Part shown: in pieces, positions 7,325 to 15,849 of the stretch
Position numbering within the stretch: position 1 is the stretch's first letter
Layout of the letters: each line of letters opens with the position of its first letter
Origin: Bacteroidota bacterium
GTDB taxonomy: Bacteria; Bacteroidota; Bacteroidia; Bacteroidales; JAAAOM01
NCBI GenBank assembly: GCA_009908855.1
Contig: JAAAOM010000020.1
Span: forward strand, 1 to 61,144
DNA length: 61,144 nt
Reading direction: 5' to 3'
Notes under the pieces: generated by a model
What the model was told of the DNA's origin: nothing
What the model saw: only the letters and a program-made list of their open reading frames with translations
Databases searched by the model: none
Translations under genes and position numbers: made by a program

Positions 7325-8620
7325 ATGGATATTAAAGAGATGGCCAAACAGGCCAAACAATCCGCCATTTTATTATCAGCCATGCCAACCGAGGCAAAAA
7401 ACAAGGCCTTGGCATGGATTGCGGAAAAGATGGAGGCACGAAAAAGCGAAATAGTGGAGGCCAATAAAAAAGATATGGCCGAAAGCGAGAAAAATGATCT
7501 CGCAGCACCCTTATTAAAACGGCTAAAATTCGATGAGCAAAAGATTGAAGGTGTTATCGAAGGTATCCATTCTCTGATCGACCTGCCTGATCCGGTGGGT
7601 GAAACACTCAGTGCCACAGAACTTGACAAAGGTCTTGAGCTTTACAAAGTTAGTTGTCCGATCGGACTAATTGGTGTTATTTTTGAATCACGCCCCGATG
7701 CGCTGGTGCAGATATCTACCCTGTGCTTAAAAAGTGGTAATGGCGTTTTGTTAAAAGGGGGGTCCGAAGCTTTTCATACCAACCGCATCCTTACCGACAT
7801 TATTCATGAAGCCACAACTGAAACAGGAATTCCTAATGGATGGGTACAACTGCTGGAAACCCGATCGGACGTAAATGAAATGCTGAAAATGGATGCATTC
7901 ATTGACCTGATTATTCCAAGAGGCTCCAATGAATTTGTGAAATACATCATGGATAATTCCAATATTCCCGTACTGGGACATGCTGACGGAATATGTCATG
8001 TTTACATTGATCAGGAAGCCGACCTGGATATGGCTGTATCCCTTACCGTTGATTCTAAATGCCAGTATGTTGCGGTTTGTAATGCCGCCGAAACGTTGCT
8101 TGTACATGAAAAAACAGCGGCCGATTTATTGCCGATGCTTAAACCCCAACTGGATCAATATAAGGTTGAGATATTTGGCTGCAATAAAACACAGCAATAC
8201 ATCGCCTGTAAACCGGCAACTGACGAAAGCTGGAAAACAGAATACCTTGATTATAAATTGAGCGTGAAAGTTGTATCGTCCATGGATGATGCCATTCAGC
8301 ATATCAACACGTATGGTTCGGGACATACAGATTCAATTATAACCACCAATAGTAAATCTGCCGACCATTTTATGAACCTGGTTGATTCGGGCAATGTACT
8401 CTGGAATTGTTCAACACGATTTAGCGACGGGTTTAGATATGGATTGGGCGCTGAAGTGGGTATTAGTACCAATAAAATTCATGCCCGCGGCCCGGTCGGA
8501 CTGGAAGGATTGCTTATTTATAAATGGAAACTCAAAGGTGCCGGACAAACAGTAGCCCCTTATGCCGATGGTCAGAAAAAATTTTCATTTCAGCACATTA
8601 ATAAATCATTTTCCATTTAA
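7325..8620 (+). CDS. proA: glutamate-5-semialdehyde dehydrogenase (gamma-glutamyl phosphate reductase)
   Basis: Second step of proline biosynthesis: NADPH-dependent reduction of glutamyl 5-phosphate to glutamate 5-semialdehyde in the cytoplasm. At 431 residues it is close to the usual ProA length. Visible family motifs include IGVIFESRPDALVQI, VLLKGGSEAFHTN, LIIPRGSNEFV and the catalytic-Cys segment VLWNCSTRFSDGFRYGLG, followed by GAEVGISTNKIHARGPVGLE. The gene is monocistronic here; the usual partner proB (glutamate 5-kinase) is not in the window. Confidence 0.97.
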   Translation: MDIKEMAKQAKQSAILLSAMPTEAKNKALAWIAEKMEARKSEIVEANKKDMAESEKNDLAAPLLKRLKFDEQKIEGVIEGIHSLIDLPDPVGETLSATELDKGLELYKVSCPIGLIGVIFESRPDALVQISTLCLKSGNGVLLKGGSEAFHTNRILTDIIHEATTETGIPNGWVQLLETRSDVNEMLKMDAFIDLIIPRGSNEFVKYIMDNSNIPVLGHADGICHVYIDQEADLDMAVSLTVDSKCQYVAVCNAAETLLVHEKTAADLLPMLKPQLDQYKVEIFGCNKTQQYIACKPATDESWKTEYLDYKLSVKVVSSMDDAIQHINTYGSGHTDSIITTNSKSADHFMNLVDSGNVLWNCSTRFSDGFRYGLGAEVGISTNKIHARGPVGLEGLLIYKWKLKGAGQTVAPYADGQKKFSFQHINKSFSI

Positions 8621-8732
8621 CCAACATCCTTCAATCCAATACAATGGTCAAAAGCTGGTAAAGACTTATCGAAAAAATCAGTTTTTTAACGGATAAATTC
8701 ATATCTTCAGCCATGTTTTTGAACCTAAACTG

Positions 8733-9740
8733 ATGAGAATCAAACAAAACCGGATTTATCAACTATCCGTGATATTATTGCTGGCAGGATGCATTGCTGT
8801 TCCTGAAGCGGATTTTTCCATGGATAAAAGTGAAGCAACTGCACCTGCAAAGATTGAATTTACCAATCTATCCTCCAATGCTACCAGATATGTATGGCAT
8901 TTCGGAGATAATACAACATCGGAAGATTTTTCCCCCTCACACATTTTTCAGTCTGCCGGTAAATACAATGTAAAACTGATTGTTAAAGGCCAAGGCGGTG
9001 ATGACAGAATAGTGCGACAGGTAGTGATAAAACGACCCCAAAATTCGCAAGACACGCAATCTTCTTATCGATTTAAAAACGCTTCGCAAAACAAATTATA
9101 TAATGTTCATTCCTATTTCTATACCAACGAACAGGTTCTTGATCTTCAGTCGCACGGTAATATGGAGCCTGATGATATAACCGCAAAAATAGGTACAAAC
9201 AGAAGCAATATCTACGTGAGTTTTTATAATGAGGAACAAACTGTTTTTTATTTAATTGACCCGGCCTATTCCATCGAACCGAATAAGGAAAACCTGCTGG
9301 AATTTACAAACAGTACCAGCTATATCAAGCAAGATGTGAATACCGGAAATGATGGTACCACCTACCAATTGACCAACCAATCTTCCATTCGATTGATGAG
9401 TGTTACAACCTACTATTGGGATGGATATCAGATATACGATTCTTATGAACACGGTAATTTGGACATCGGAGGGTCTACAGAAACTGTTTCAACTTCCTAC
9501 CAGGAAGTTTATATTAGTTTTTTTAACGAAGATTTCACCTATTACTTTATCGTAAATCCGCCATTTCAACTTACAGCCGATCAGTTTAATACAGTGGAAT
9601 TTAATGATGAAACCAATTTTTATTATTATTCATACCCTTCTGCTGATACATCCAAAATTGCCAGGTTTATGCGGCAGATAGACGATCCTGTATTGCTTCA
9701 TAAAAAACCTGTTTCCATTCAATCGGGAGGTATTAAATAA
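8733..9740 (+). CDS. PKD-domain lipoprotein with two internal repeats, first gene of the caspase operon
   Basis: A 335-residue SPII lipoprotein (SVILLLAGC, Cys about 20). A PKD domain at about 27-100 is marked by FTNLSSNATRYVWHFGD and HIFQSAGKYNVKLIV. Two tandem units of roughly 95 residues follow: the first begins SSYRFKNASQNKLYNVHSY, the second TTYQLTNQSSIRLMSVTTY. Each contains a HGN(M/L) motif, an IYVSF(Y/F)NE strand and a closing (I/V)EFTN or VEFND strand. I do not recognise the repeat. The stop overlaps the next start (TAATG), indicating coupling with the barrel protein and the exported caspase downstream. Confidence 0.75.
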   Translation: MRIKQNRIYQLSVILLLAGCIAVPEADFSMDKSEATAPAKIEFTNLSSNATRYVWHFGDNTTSEDFSPSHIFQSAGKYNVKLIVKGQGGDDRIVRQVVIKRPQNSQDTQSSYRFKNASQNKLYNVHSYFYTNEQVLDLQSHGNMEPDDITAKIGTNRSNIYVSFYNEEQTVFYLIDPAYSIEPNKENLLEFTNSTSYIKQDVNTGNDGTTYQLTNQSSIRLMSVTTYYWDGYQIYDSYEHGNLDIGGSTETVSTSYQEVYISFFNEDFTYYFIVNPPFQLTADQFNTVEFNDETNFYYYSYPSADTSKIARFMRQIDDPVLLHKKPVSIQSGGIK

Positions 9741-10564
9741 TGATGGATTTAAAAAAACATAAATATCTCACATGGCTGATTGTATTATACGTAGCGATAA
9801 TGAATGTTAAGGCTCAGGATATAAGCTCAGTACAGGCCAGACAACAAGGTGAGAAGATTGTGATTACGTACGATATAAGTGATTCAAGGCAAGGCGAAAA
9901 ATACTATGTAAATATTTGGTGCCGCACCAATACCGGTGAGTATCAGGTTAAATCTGCTGAAGGAGATATCGGGCGCAATGTTCCGGGGGGTAAATCGCAA
10001 TACAACGTTGAATGGGATGCATTAAAAGATGTTGATGAACTAAGCAGCGCCAGTTTTGTGATACGCGCCGAAAAAACCGCATCCGCTCCCGCCAAACCGG
10101 AACTCGGGCATACGGCGGTTGCTGAAAAGAAAAAATTTGAAAAACCGTTAAACGGAATTTTACAATATTATGGCGGTTTTCAGGACACCCCCATAGGTGC
10201 ACGGTTTAACCTGGTGAAAAAAATCGGATTTTACATGGCAGGAAGATATGGCGATGGCACCTATACCGACGATTTTGGACGCTTTGAGGTTACATTTACA
10301 TCTTTCACAGCCGGTTTTTCAACACAGTTTTCCAAATCGTATCGTTTTGCAGTATTTCCTTATGTAGGTGGCGGATACGGTATTTGGAGCTTGTACGACC
10401 ACAATGTTTTTGGTGTTTCACACGATTTTGGCCCTCAAATTGAATATGGATTATCCTTTTCAATCAAACGTGTTGTTGCCACTTTTGGCGGAACACATTT
10501 AATAGGAAACGAGTTACAGACTAACTTTTTAATTGGTTTAGGCTATGTGGTATTTCAACGATAA
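9740..10564 (+). CDS. outer-membrane beta-barrel protein of the caspase operon
   Basis: A 274-residue protein with a signal peptide ending at about residue 26 (VKA-QD). Residues about 28-115 form a beta-rich domain (VITYDISD, NVPGGKSQYNVEWDALKDVDEL) that often precedes small barrels in Bacteroidota. From about 140 there are alternating amphipathic strands with aromatic ends (GILQYYGGF, FYMAGRYGDGTY, FAVFPYVGGGYG, TNFLIGLGYVVF), as in an 8-stranded OmpA-like barrel. It overlaps the upstream gene by 1 bp and the caspase gene by 20 bp. Confidence 0.7.
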   Translation: MMDLKKHKYLTWLIVLYVAIMNVKAQDISSVQARQQGEKIVITYDISDSRQGEKYYVNIWCRTNTGEYQVKSAEGDIGRNVPGGKSQYNVEWDALKDVDELSSASFVIRAEKTASAPAKPELGHTAVAEKKKFEKPLNGILQYYGGFQDTPIGARFNLVKKIGFYMAGRYGDGTYTDDFGRFEVTFTSFTAGFSTQFSKSYRFAVFPYVGGGYGIWSLYDHNVFGVSHDFGPQIEYGLSFSIKRVVATFGGTHLIGNELQTNFLIGLGYVVFQR

Positions 10565-12032
10565 AATAAAACAACAATTCATACTGTTGATTGCATGCTG
10601 TTTCGCAATCAGTCACCTTTCAAAGGCCCAAACAGTAACCGGAGAAAGTGAAGTATTTCAGTTTAATCTTTCATCAAAACCCGCACAAACCGAAACTGAT
10701 GTTGCTAAACCGAAAAGTGCATTGGAGAATGAGAAATTTGAGATACAGATTACCCAACCAGCAATATCATCCGGTGCCATTGAAATAACGGAACCATCGA
10801 TTGACATAGTAGGAAAACTAAATTATACCAATGGTATATACCAGGTTGAAATTAATAAATTCCCGGCAGAGATTGCATCAGACGGCAGTTTCAGAAGCAC
10901 GGTACTACTTGCTTATGGTACCAATATTATTAATATTGTGGTACATGATATTTATCAGAATTCAAAAACCAGGACCATTTCAATCACCAGGCCATATTCG
11001 CAGGCCACCAATATTACTGAGCCAAACAGCGCTGACTTATCCATCGATTGGCAAATGCCCGATGAAAGAGAATTTAATACATCCGGTGATCAAATTGAAT
11101 TAAAGGCATGTATTGAAACAAAGTCGAAAATAAAAGAAATTAATATATATCAGGGATCCCGTTTAATTTCCAGTCAGATATCATCCGAAGCCCATTTCCA
11201 GGGAGATTGTAATTATTATGTGAATCATGAGGTACAACTTCATTTCGGCAGAAACAACTTTCGGTTAGAAGTAATTACTGAAAATGAAAAGCAGGAGAAA
11301 GAGTTGGATATCAATTTTCTGCTGACAGAAAGTAATTATTATGCTTTGCTGGTAGGTGTTGAGAAATATGACGATCCGAATATACCCAACCTCGACCAGC
11401 CTATTAAGGATGCTAAATCGTTAAAAAAATTGTTGTTAACGGACTATACTTTCACAGAGGACAATATCTTTTTACTCGAAAATCCTACTAAAGCTGATAT
11501 AATAGGAACACTGCATCGGTTGCGGTCGGTAGTGCAACCCTCTGATAATTTTATCATTTTCTATGCCGGACATGGAATTTGGGATGAGGGGATGAATACC
11601 GGTTATTGGTTGCCCAAAGATGCCGATAAGGAAAATCCGGTGAACTGGTTACCAAATACCGATTTAACCAACTATTTATCGGCCATAAAATCAAAACATA
11701 CACTATTGATTGCGGATGCGTGTTTCAGTGGCGGTATATTTAAAACCAGAAGCGCATTCAACAACGAGATGGTAATCGAAAAACTGTACCAGCTTCCGAG
11801 TCGCAAAGCCATGACCAGCGGAACCTTACAGGAAGTGCCCGATAAAAGTGTATTTGTAAAATACCTGCTCAAACGCCTGGATGATAATAATAGCAAATAC
11901 CTTACCTCCGAACAGCTATTTACGGGCATGCGTATGGCCATAATTAATAACAGTCCTACTGTTCCGCAATACGGAACCATCCAAAATACCGGCGATGAAG
12001 GCGGAGATTTTATTTTTATAAGAAAGAAATAA
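10545..12032 (+). CDS. exported caspase-fold (peptidase C14/metacaspase-like) protein
   Basis: A 495-residue protein whose signal peptide ends near residue 29 (LSKA-QT). Residues about 70-250 look like two Ig-like beta domains (ITEPSIDIVGKLNY..., ADLSIDWQMPDE...). The caspase-like domain lies at about 262-420, with YYALLVGVEKY as first strand, the catalytic His343 in YAGHG and catalytic Cys393 in DACFSGG. The dyad is intact, so it is probably an active cysteine peptidase in the periplasm or at the surface. The first 20 bp lie inside the barrel gene, so the three genes form one coupled operon. The substrate is unknown; the PKD lipoprotein and barrel may anchor or present it. Confidence 0.88.
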   Translation: MWYFNDKIKQQFILLIACCFAISHLSKAQTVTGESEVFQFNLSSKPAQTETDVAKPKSALENEKFEIQITQPAISSGAIEITEPSIDIVGKLNYTNGIYQVEINKFPAEIASDGSFRSTVLLAYGTNIINIVVHDIYQNSKTRTISITRPYSQATNITEPNSADLSIDWQMPDEREFNTSGDQIELKACIETKSKIKEINIYQGSRLISSQISSEAHFQGDCNYYVNHEVQLHFGRNNFRLEVITENEKQEKELDINFLLTESNYYALLVGVEKYDDPNIPNLDQPIKDAKSLKKLLLTDYTFTEDNIFLLENPTKADIIGTLHRLRSVVQPSDNFIIFYAGHGIWDEGMNTGYWLPKDADKENPVNWLPNTDLTNYLSAIKSKHTLLIADACFSGGIFKTRSAFNNEMVIEKLYQLPSRKAMTSGTLQEVPDKSVFVKYLLKRLDDNNSKYLTSEQLFTGMRMAIINNSPTVPQYGTIQNTGDEGGDFIFIRKK

Positions 12033-12212
12033 ATTTTGAATGGTTATTTATTGTTAAGCTAAACGAACTCACATACATGAGCTATAGCTATTGCCTCGTC
12101 TTTTAAATTATACGTTTTCTGTTTATTCTTTTAAAAAAAATTAGAAATCAGCTATTTATATTGTCAATTATTTTATACATTTAAACATAGTAAACCCTGA
12201 AAAATAAAAAAC

Positions 12213-12542
12213 ATGAAAAAACAAAGAAATTTCATTCTTGCCATCGTTTCGATGTTAGTTGTAACCATTGCTTTATTGGCATTCACAACATCAAGTGTTT
12301 CAAATGATGAAATCGCTGAGCAATCAGAATTGGTAATCGAAAAAGGCGCTAAAACTGATGCTCATGTTACTACTTCCCACCAGGAATGCGGAGATGGAAA
12401 ATGTGGTGATGACAAAAAAGAGAAAAAAGAAGATGCCTGCGGAGACGACAAAGAAGAAAAGAAAAAAGAAAAGTGTGGCGAAGGCAAATGTGGAGAAGGA
12501 GATGGAGAAAGTGAGGAAGCGGCTGAAACAGAAGAAGAATAA
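12213..12542 (+). CDS. secreted cysteine-rich EGKCG-type peptide precursor (HvfA/bufferin-like)
   Basis: A 109-residue protein with an N-terminal hydrophobic helix (about 7-25) followed by a highly charged Lys/Glu/Asp tail containing five cysteines (59, 64, 76, 88, 93). They sit in ECGDGKCGDD, ACGDD and KCGEGKCGEG. CGEGKCGEG resembles the EGKCG repeats of HvfA-type precursors (bufferins), which bind copper after modification by DUF692/MbnB-like enzymes. No DUF692 or MbnC-like gene is present nearby, so the modification link is unproven. It could simply be an acidic metal-binding periplasmic protein. Confidence 0.6.
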   Translation: MKKQRNFILAIVSMLVVTIALLAFTTSSVSNDEIAEQSELVIEKGAKTDAHVTTSHQECGDGKCGDDKKEKKEDACGDDKEEKKKEKCGEGKCGEGDGESEEAAETEEE

Positions 12543-12563
12543 GGCTTGCGCCTGATCTATAAG

Positions 12564-12594
12564 AAGGAAGTCCGCATTGGGCTTCCTTTTTTTA
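12564..12594 (+). terminator. intrinsic terminator
   Basis: GGAAGTCC, six-base loop, GGCTTCC, then a run of eight T residues. It begins about 20 bp after the cysteine-rich peptide gene. It could serve that gene and, less well, the converging oxidoreductase gene. Confidence 0.85.
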
Positions 12595-12612
12595 TTGAAG
12601 ATTGCAGGTAAC

Positions 12613-14292
12613 CTATAATTGTTCTTTGATTTTATCAGCCACACGAAATGAATTGGCATAGATTGTCCAGGTATAGGTAACGCTTCCTCCTGTAGGCATA
12701 AAGCTGCCATCGGTCACAAACAGGTTTTCACAATCGTGCACCCTGCAATCTTTATCCAGTACCGATGTTTCGGGGTCATTCCCGAAGCGACATCCTCCGG
12801 CCATCAGATTGGTTGGCGGAGCACCCGAAACGCTTGAATACACATCGCGTGCACCCATTGTTCTCAATACATTTTCAGATTTTTCAGCCAGGTATTCACC
12901 CACTTTTAAGTCATGCTCATGATAACCCACTCTGATTTTTGATACCGGTGTATTCCATTTGTCTTTTTCCTTTTTGCTTAATGAAACGTAACAATTGTCA
13001 TTAGGCAACCAGTCACAAAATATCTCGAACTGAAAACGTCTTGTTTTTTTGAAACTATAATCAAGGTCCTGTTTTAATTGTCGTCCCCAGTTTAACTTAC
13101 CGTCCTCCCATTTATGGCGCATGGCACGCCGAATGGGATTATTGTGGTCCAGTAAAAAATCGATGGTGCCGCCTTTAATGGGATGATCAAATTCATTGTG
13201 ATCATTAATAACGTACCAGTCCTGTAATGCGCGATTTACAAACGGGCCCTGTATTTGAAGTTGTCGAAATAGTTCTTCACCGAAATCTTTTTCGTGAAAA
13301 TCCCCTCCCCCGACTCCACCTGCCGAAAAAATCAGGTTTTTGCCTACCTGTCCGGTATTATTACCTAATCCATGGGCATGCTTAGGTCCATTCGATAGTA
13401 ACAACAACCTGCTTGATTCCACTGCCTGACAGGCAACCACAAATATATGTGCGTTAACTTTGGAATTATTTCCATCCTGGTTATAATATTTTACTTCCCT
13501 TACTTTGCCAGAATTGTTGGTGACCAATTTATATACCATTGAATGCGGACGAATTTCGCAATTTCCTGTTTCGACCGCATCATTGAGCAGGGCAGCCCGC
13601 GCACTTCCTTTGGCCAGTGTATTGCAGCCATAACTTCCGCAGTATCCTGAATAAATACAGGCATTGCGTTTATTAAACGGCCGGCTTAAAATAGCCCGTG
13701 GCAACGGAAAACTATGATAACCCAGCGACTGACAAGCCTGGTCAAATAGATCGGACACTACATGTTCGGCCAGCGGTTGGAATGGGAAATCGGGTACAGA
13801 CCGGGGCTCTAAAAAAGGATGGTGGACAACTTTACCCGATACGCCAACTACATTCTCGACTTTGGTAAAATAGGGCTCCATGTCATCGTAAGTAATGGGC
13901 CAGTCAACCACATTTGCACCATTGATAGGGCCAAATTCAGATAACAATCGAAAATCAACCGGTTTCATTCGATGAAAATAACCGCTCATCAAATTGGATG
14001 AACCGCCAACCATATTGCCATTCCAGAAATTCCAGCCTGTTTCCCTGTTTGATTCGGCTTCCCAATCACCATCCGATTGTTGATCTTCTATCACCTGCGG
14101 CTGCTCACTTAACGGTGGTGTATAACCATTACGACGACAACAGGCCATTTCATCTTTATAAAAATCTTTTTCCGTAAACCAGGGGCCTTTTTCCAGTACA
14201 ATTACTTTGTAACCGGCCATTGCAAGTTCATAGGCAATGGGGCCTGCACCGGCACCACTGCCAACAATGCATACATCAGCGTCTTTACTCAT
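12613..14292 (-). CDS. GMC-family FAD oxidoreductase (gluconate 2-dehydrogenase flavoprotein-like)
   Basis: A 559-residue flavoprotein. The N-terminal Rossmann motif VCIVGSGAGAGPIAYELA binds FAD ADP, followed by VIVLEKGPW. The GMC signature region has NFWNGNMVGGSSNLMSGYFHRM. The C-terminal block VTDGSFMPTGGSVTYTWTIYANSFRVAD carries the FAD-proximal active-site loop. No signal peptide is present; it is probably co-exported with the TAT-signal partner encoded just upstream (4-bp ATGA overlap). Membrane-linked GMC enzymes of this type oxidise sugars or alcohols, but the substrate cannot be assigned. Confidence 0.85.
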   Translation of the reverse strand: MSKDADVCIVGSGAGAGPIAYELAMAGYKVIVLEKGPWFTEKDFYKDEMACCRRNGYTPPLSEQPQVIEDQQSDGDWEAESNRETGWNFWNGNMVGGSSNLMSGYFHRMKPVDFRLLSEFGPINGANVVDWPITYDDMEPYFTKVENVVGVSGKVVHHPFLEPRSVPDFPFQPLAEHVVSDLFDQACQSLGYHSFPLPRAILSRPFNKRNACIYSGYCGSYGCNTLAKGSARAALLNDAVETGNCEIRPHSMVYKLVTNNSGKVREVKYYNQDGNNSKVNAHIFVVACQAVESSRLLLLSNGPKHAHGLGNNTGQVGKNLIFSAGGVGGGDFHEKDFGEELFRQLQIQGPFVNRALQDWYVINDHNEFDHPIKGGTIDFLLDHNNPIRRAMRHKWEDGKLNWGRQLKQDLDYSFKKTRRFQFEIFCDWLPNDNCYVSLSKKEKDKWNTPVSKIRVGYHEHDLKVGEYLAEKSENVLRTMGARDVYSSVSGAPPTNLMAGGCRFGNDPETSVLDKDCRVHDCENLFVTDGSFMPTGGSVTYTWTIYANSFRVADKIKEQL

Positions 14293-14861
14293 AGTTTATC
14301 GTAGGTTTTTTCAATTATCGGGCGCGGATAACCGGGTTGGTGATTGAGCCAGCGCCAACCAAGTTGATCGGTATTGCCACCATATACCGGATCGCTTAGC
14401 AATGCTTCAAAAATATACGTTAGCATCATAGACAACCAATGCTCACCATTTGAGTACGTTTCCAAATCCCTTAAGGCAGCTTCTTTATCATTGTCGGAAA
14501 GAGCATGAAAATAATTGTCAAACATATCAATAGCTGTTTCCTGTATCCAGCGTACACCATTAAAAATTATTCTTTTGTCATAACTATCAAAGTATGGGTC
14601 CTGCATGGTACGTTTAAGAAATCCCAACACATTCACATCGTTGGCGCCGGGTGAATCCGGATAATCAGACGGTAATAAATGATTGAAAACCGCTCGTAAG
14701 GTCGTTTTATCATATTCCGTAAAAGGGGAGCCGGTATTTTTATTTTTTTTAGTAAAAACACCCTGGCAGGCACTTAATGTGAATGACCCGATAGCTGAAA
14801 AAACAGATGACTGTTTGATAAATAAACGACGTGTGATATGCGATCTTTTCAGTGGTTTCAT
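14289..14861 (-). CDS. gluconate 2-dehydrogenase subunit 3-like protein with TAT lipoprotein signal
   Basis: A 190-residue small subunit. The N-terminus carries a twin-arginine motif TRRLFIKQSS (Arg11-Arg12), a hydrophobic stretch and LSAC (Cys32), suggesting TAT export and lipidation. The mature domain has AVFNHLLPSDYPDSPGANDVNVLGF and WLSMMLTYIFEALLSDPVYGGN, typical of the gluconate 2-dehydrogenase subunit 3 family, which chaperones the GMC flavoprotein to the envelope. First gene of a two-gene operon with the GMC oxidoreductase. A cytochrome c subunit found in some systems is missing. Confidence 0.85.
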   Translation of the reverse strand: MKPLKRSHITRRLFIKQSSVFSAIGSFTLSACQGVFTKKNKNTGSPFTEYDKTTLRAVFNHLLPSDYPDSPGANDVNVLGFLKRTMQDPYFDSYDKRIIFNGVRWIQETAIDMFDNYFHALSDNDKEAALRDLETYSNGEHWLSMMLTYIFEALLSDPVYGGNTDQLGWRWLNHQPGYPRPIIEKTYDKL

Positions 14862-14977
14862 TTCTGCTTGTAAAAGAATATTTTGAACAGATCAATCTTT
14901 TCTATATTGTCATATTTTAAATTAAATAATATGGGTATCGGATTTTTAATACTTAGGATAATAATTCGATATACATA

Positions 14978-15235
14978 TTAAATAAACTTATATTTCTTAC
15001 GCAAATGTTTCCTGATTTCCCATTCACAGGATAACCCTTTCGGAAAATCAACCCAGTCGCCTTTTTTAATGTTAATTTCTTTACCTGATTTGTCCTTGAT
15101 GGTTGCTTCGCCTTCAAGGATATAACATGTTTCATGCTGATCGTAAAACCATGGAAATTGAGAGGGCTCTTTTTCCCATGTACCCCATTTTTGGGCTTCT
15201 TCAATTTCTTTTGCAGAAGGTGTTTTGCTTTTCAT
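14978..15235 (-). CDS. small cupin protein (DUF861/EutQ-like)
   Basis: An 85-residue single-domain cupin: WFYDQHETCYILEGEATI contains the first cupin motif, and KKGDWVDFPKGLSCEWEI the second, followed by a basic tail. Residues that would bind metal (His, Glu) are partly present in HETCYILEGE. Such proteins are often stress-related or carbohydrate-related, with no defined reaction. It lies upstream of the oxidoreductase pair on the same strand, about 115 bp away, so it is probably a separate transcript. Confidence 0.8.
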   Translation of the reverse strand: MKSKTPSAKEIEEAQKWGTWEKEPSQFPWFYDQHETCYILEGEATIKDKSGKEINIKKGDWVDFPKGLSCEWEIRKHLRKKYKFI

Positions 15236-15309
15236 GATTTATTGGTTTTTATGAATAATGTGTGATTTAATATTACTAATTTACGACGCTTTACCCAATT
15301 TTTCCAACA

Positions 15310-15840
15310 ATGGATTTAAAAGATCAATTATTAACCATGCACTCTAAATTAAACACAATCAATTTGGCGCATGTTATTGGTACGAATAAAAATGTTTTCA
15401 GGCAATTGATTGATTTAATGATGACGCACGACACCGTATTATCACCTCGAGCAGCTTATACGGCTGATTATTGTACGGAAATAAATCCGGATTTAATAGA
15501 TCATGAGTACGAGCGTATAATCAATAATCTTTTTCATGAAAAAAAGCAGCCGATATTAAGACATAGTTTGCGTATGCTTTCAAGGTATGAAATACCTGAA
15601 AAATATGAAGGTTATTTATTTGATTTTTGCCTGAGCACCCTGGAAAACCAAACCAATGATATTGCGGTAAGGGTATATGCCATGCAACTGCTTTATAATA
15701 TTTCTGAAAGGCAATCTGATTTAAAACCGGAGTTAAAAGTTATATTTGAGAATTATTCCGATCATGAATCGGCTGGTATGAGAAGCAGGTCATCCAGACT
15801 CATGAAACAATTGGATAATGAATTAAAAAACAAAGGATAA
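15310..15840 (+). CDS. HEAT-like alpha-solenoid protein
   Basis: A 176-residue all-helical protein without a signal peptide or membrane helix. Helical pairs such as PILRHSLRMLSRYEIPEKYEGYLFDFCLSTLE and IAVRVYAMQLLYNISERQ look like HEAT/ARM repeats. This kind of small solenoid is common in Bacteroidota and probably mediates protein binding. Its stop is 9 bp before the antiporter gene, so they are likely cotranscribed; a regulatory link is inferred only from this. Confidence 0.6.
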   Translation: MDLKDQLLTMHSKLNTINLAHVIGTNKNVFRQLIDLMMTHDTVLSPRAAYTADYCTEINPDLIDHEYERIINNLFHEKKQPILRHSLRMLSRYEIPEKYEGYLFDFCLSTLENQTNDIAVRVYAMQLLYNISERQSDLKPELKVIFENYSDHESAGMRSRSSRLMKQLDNELKNKG

Positions 15841-15849
15841 GATAACTGT

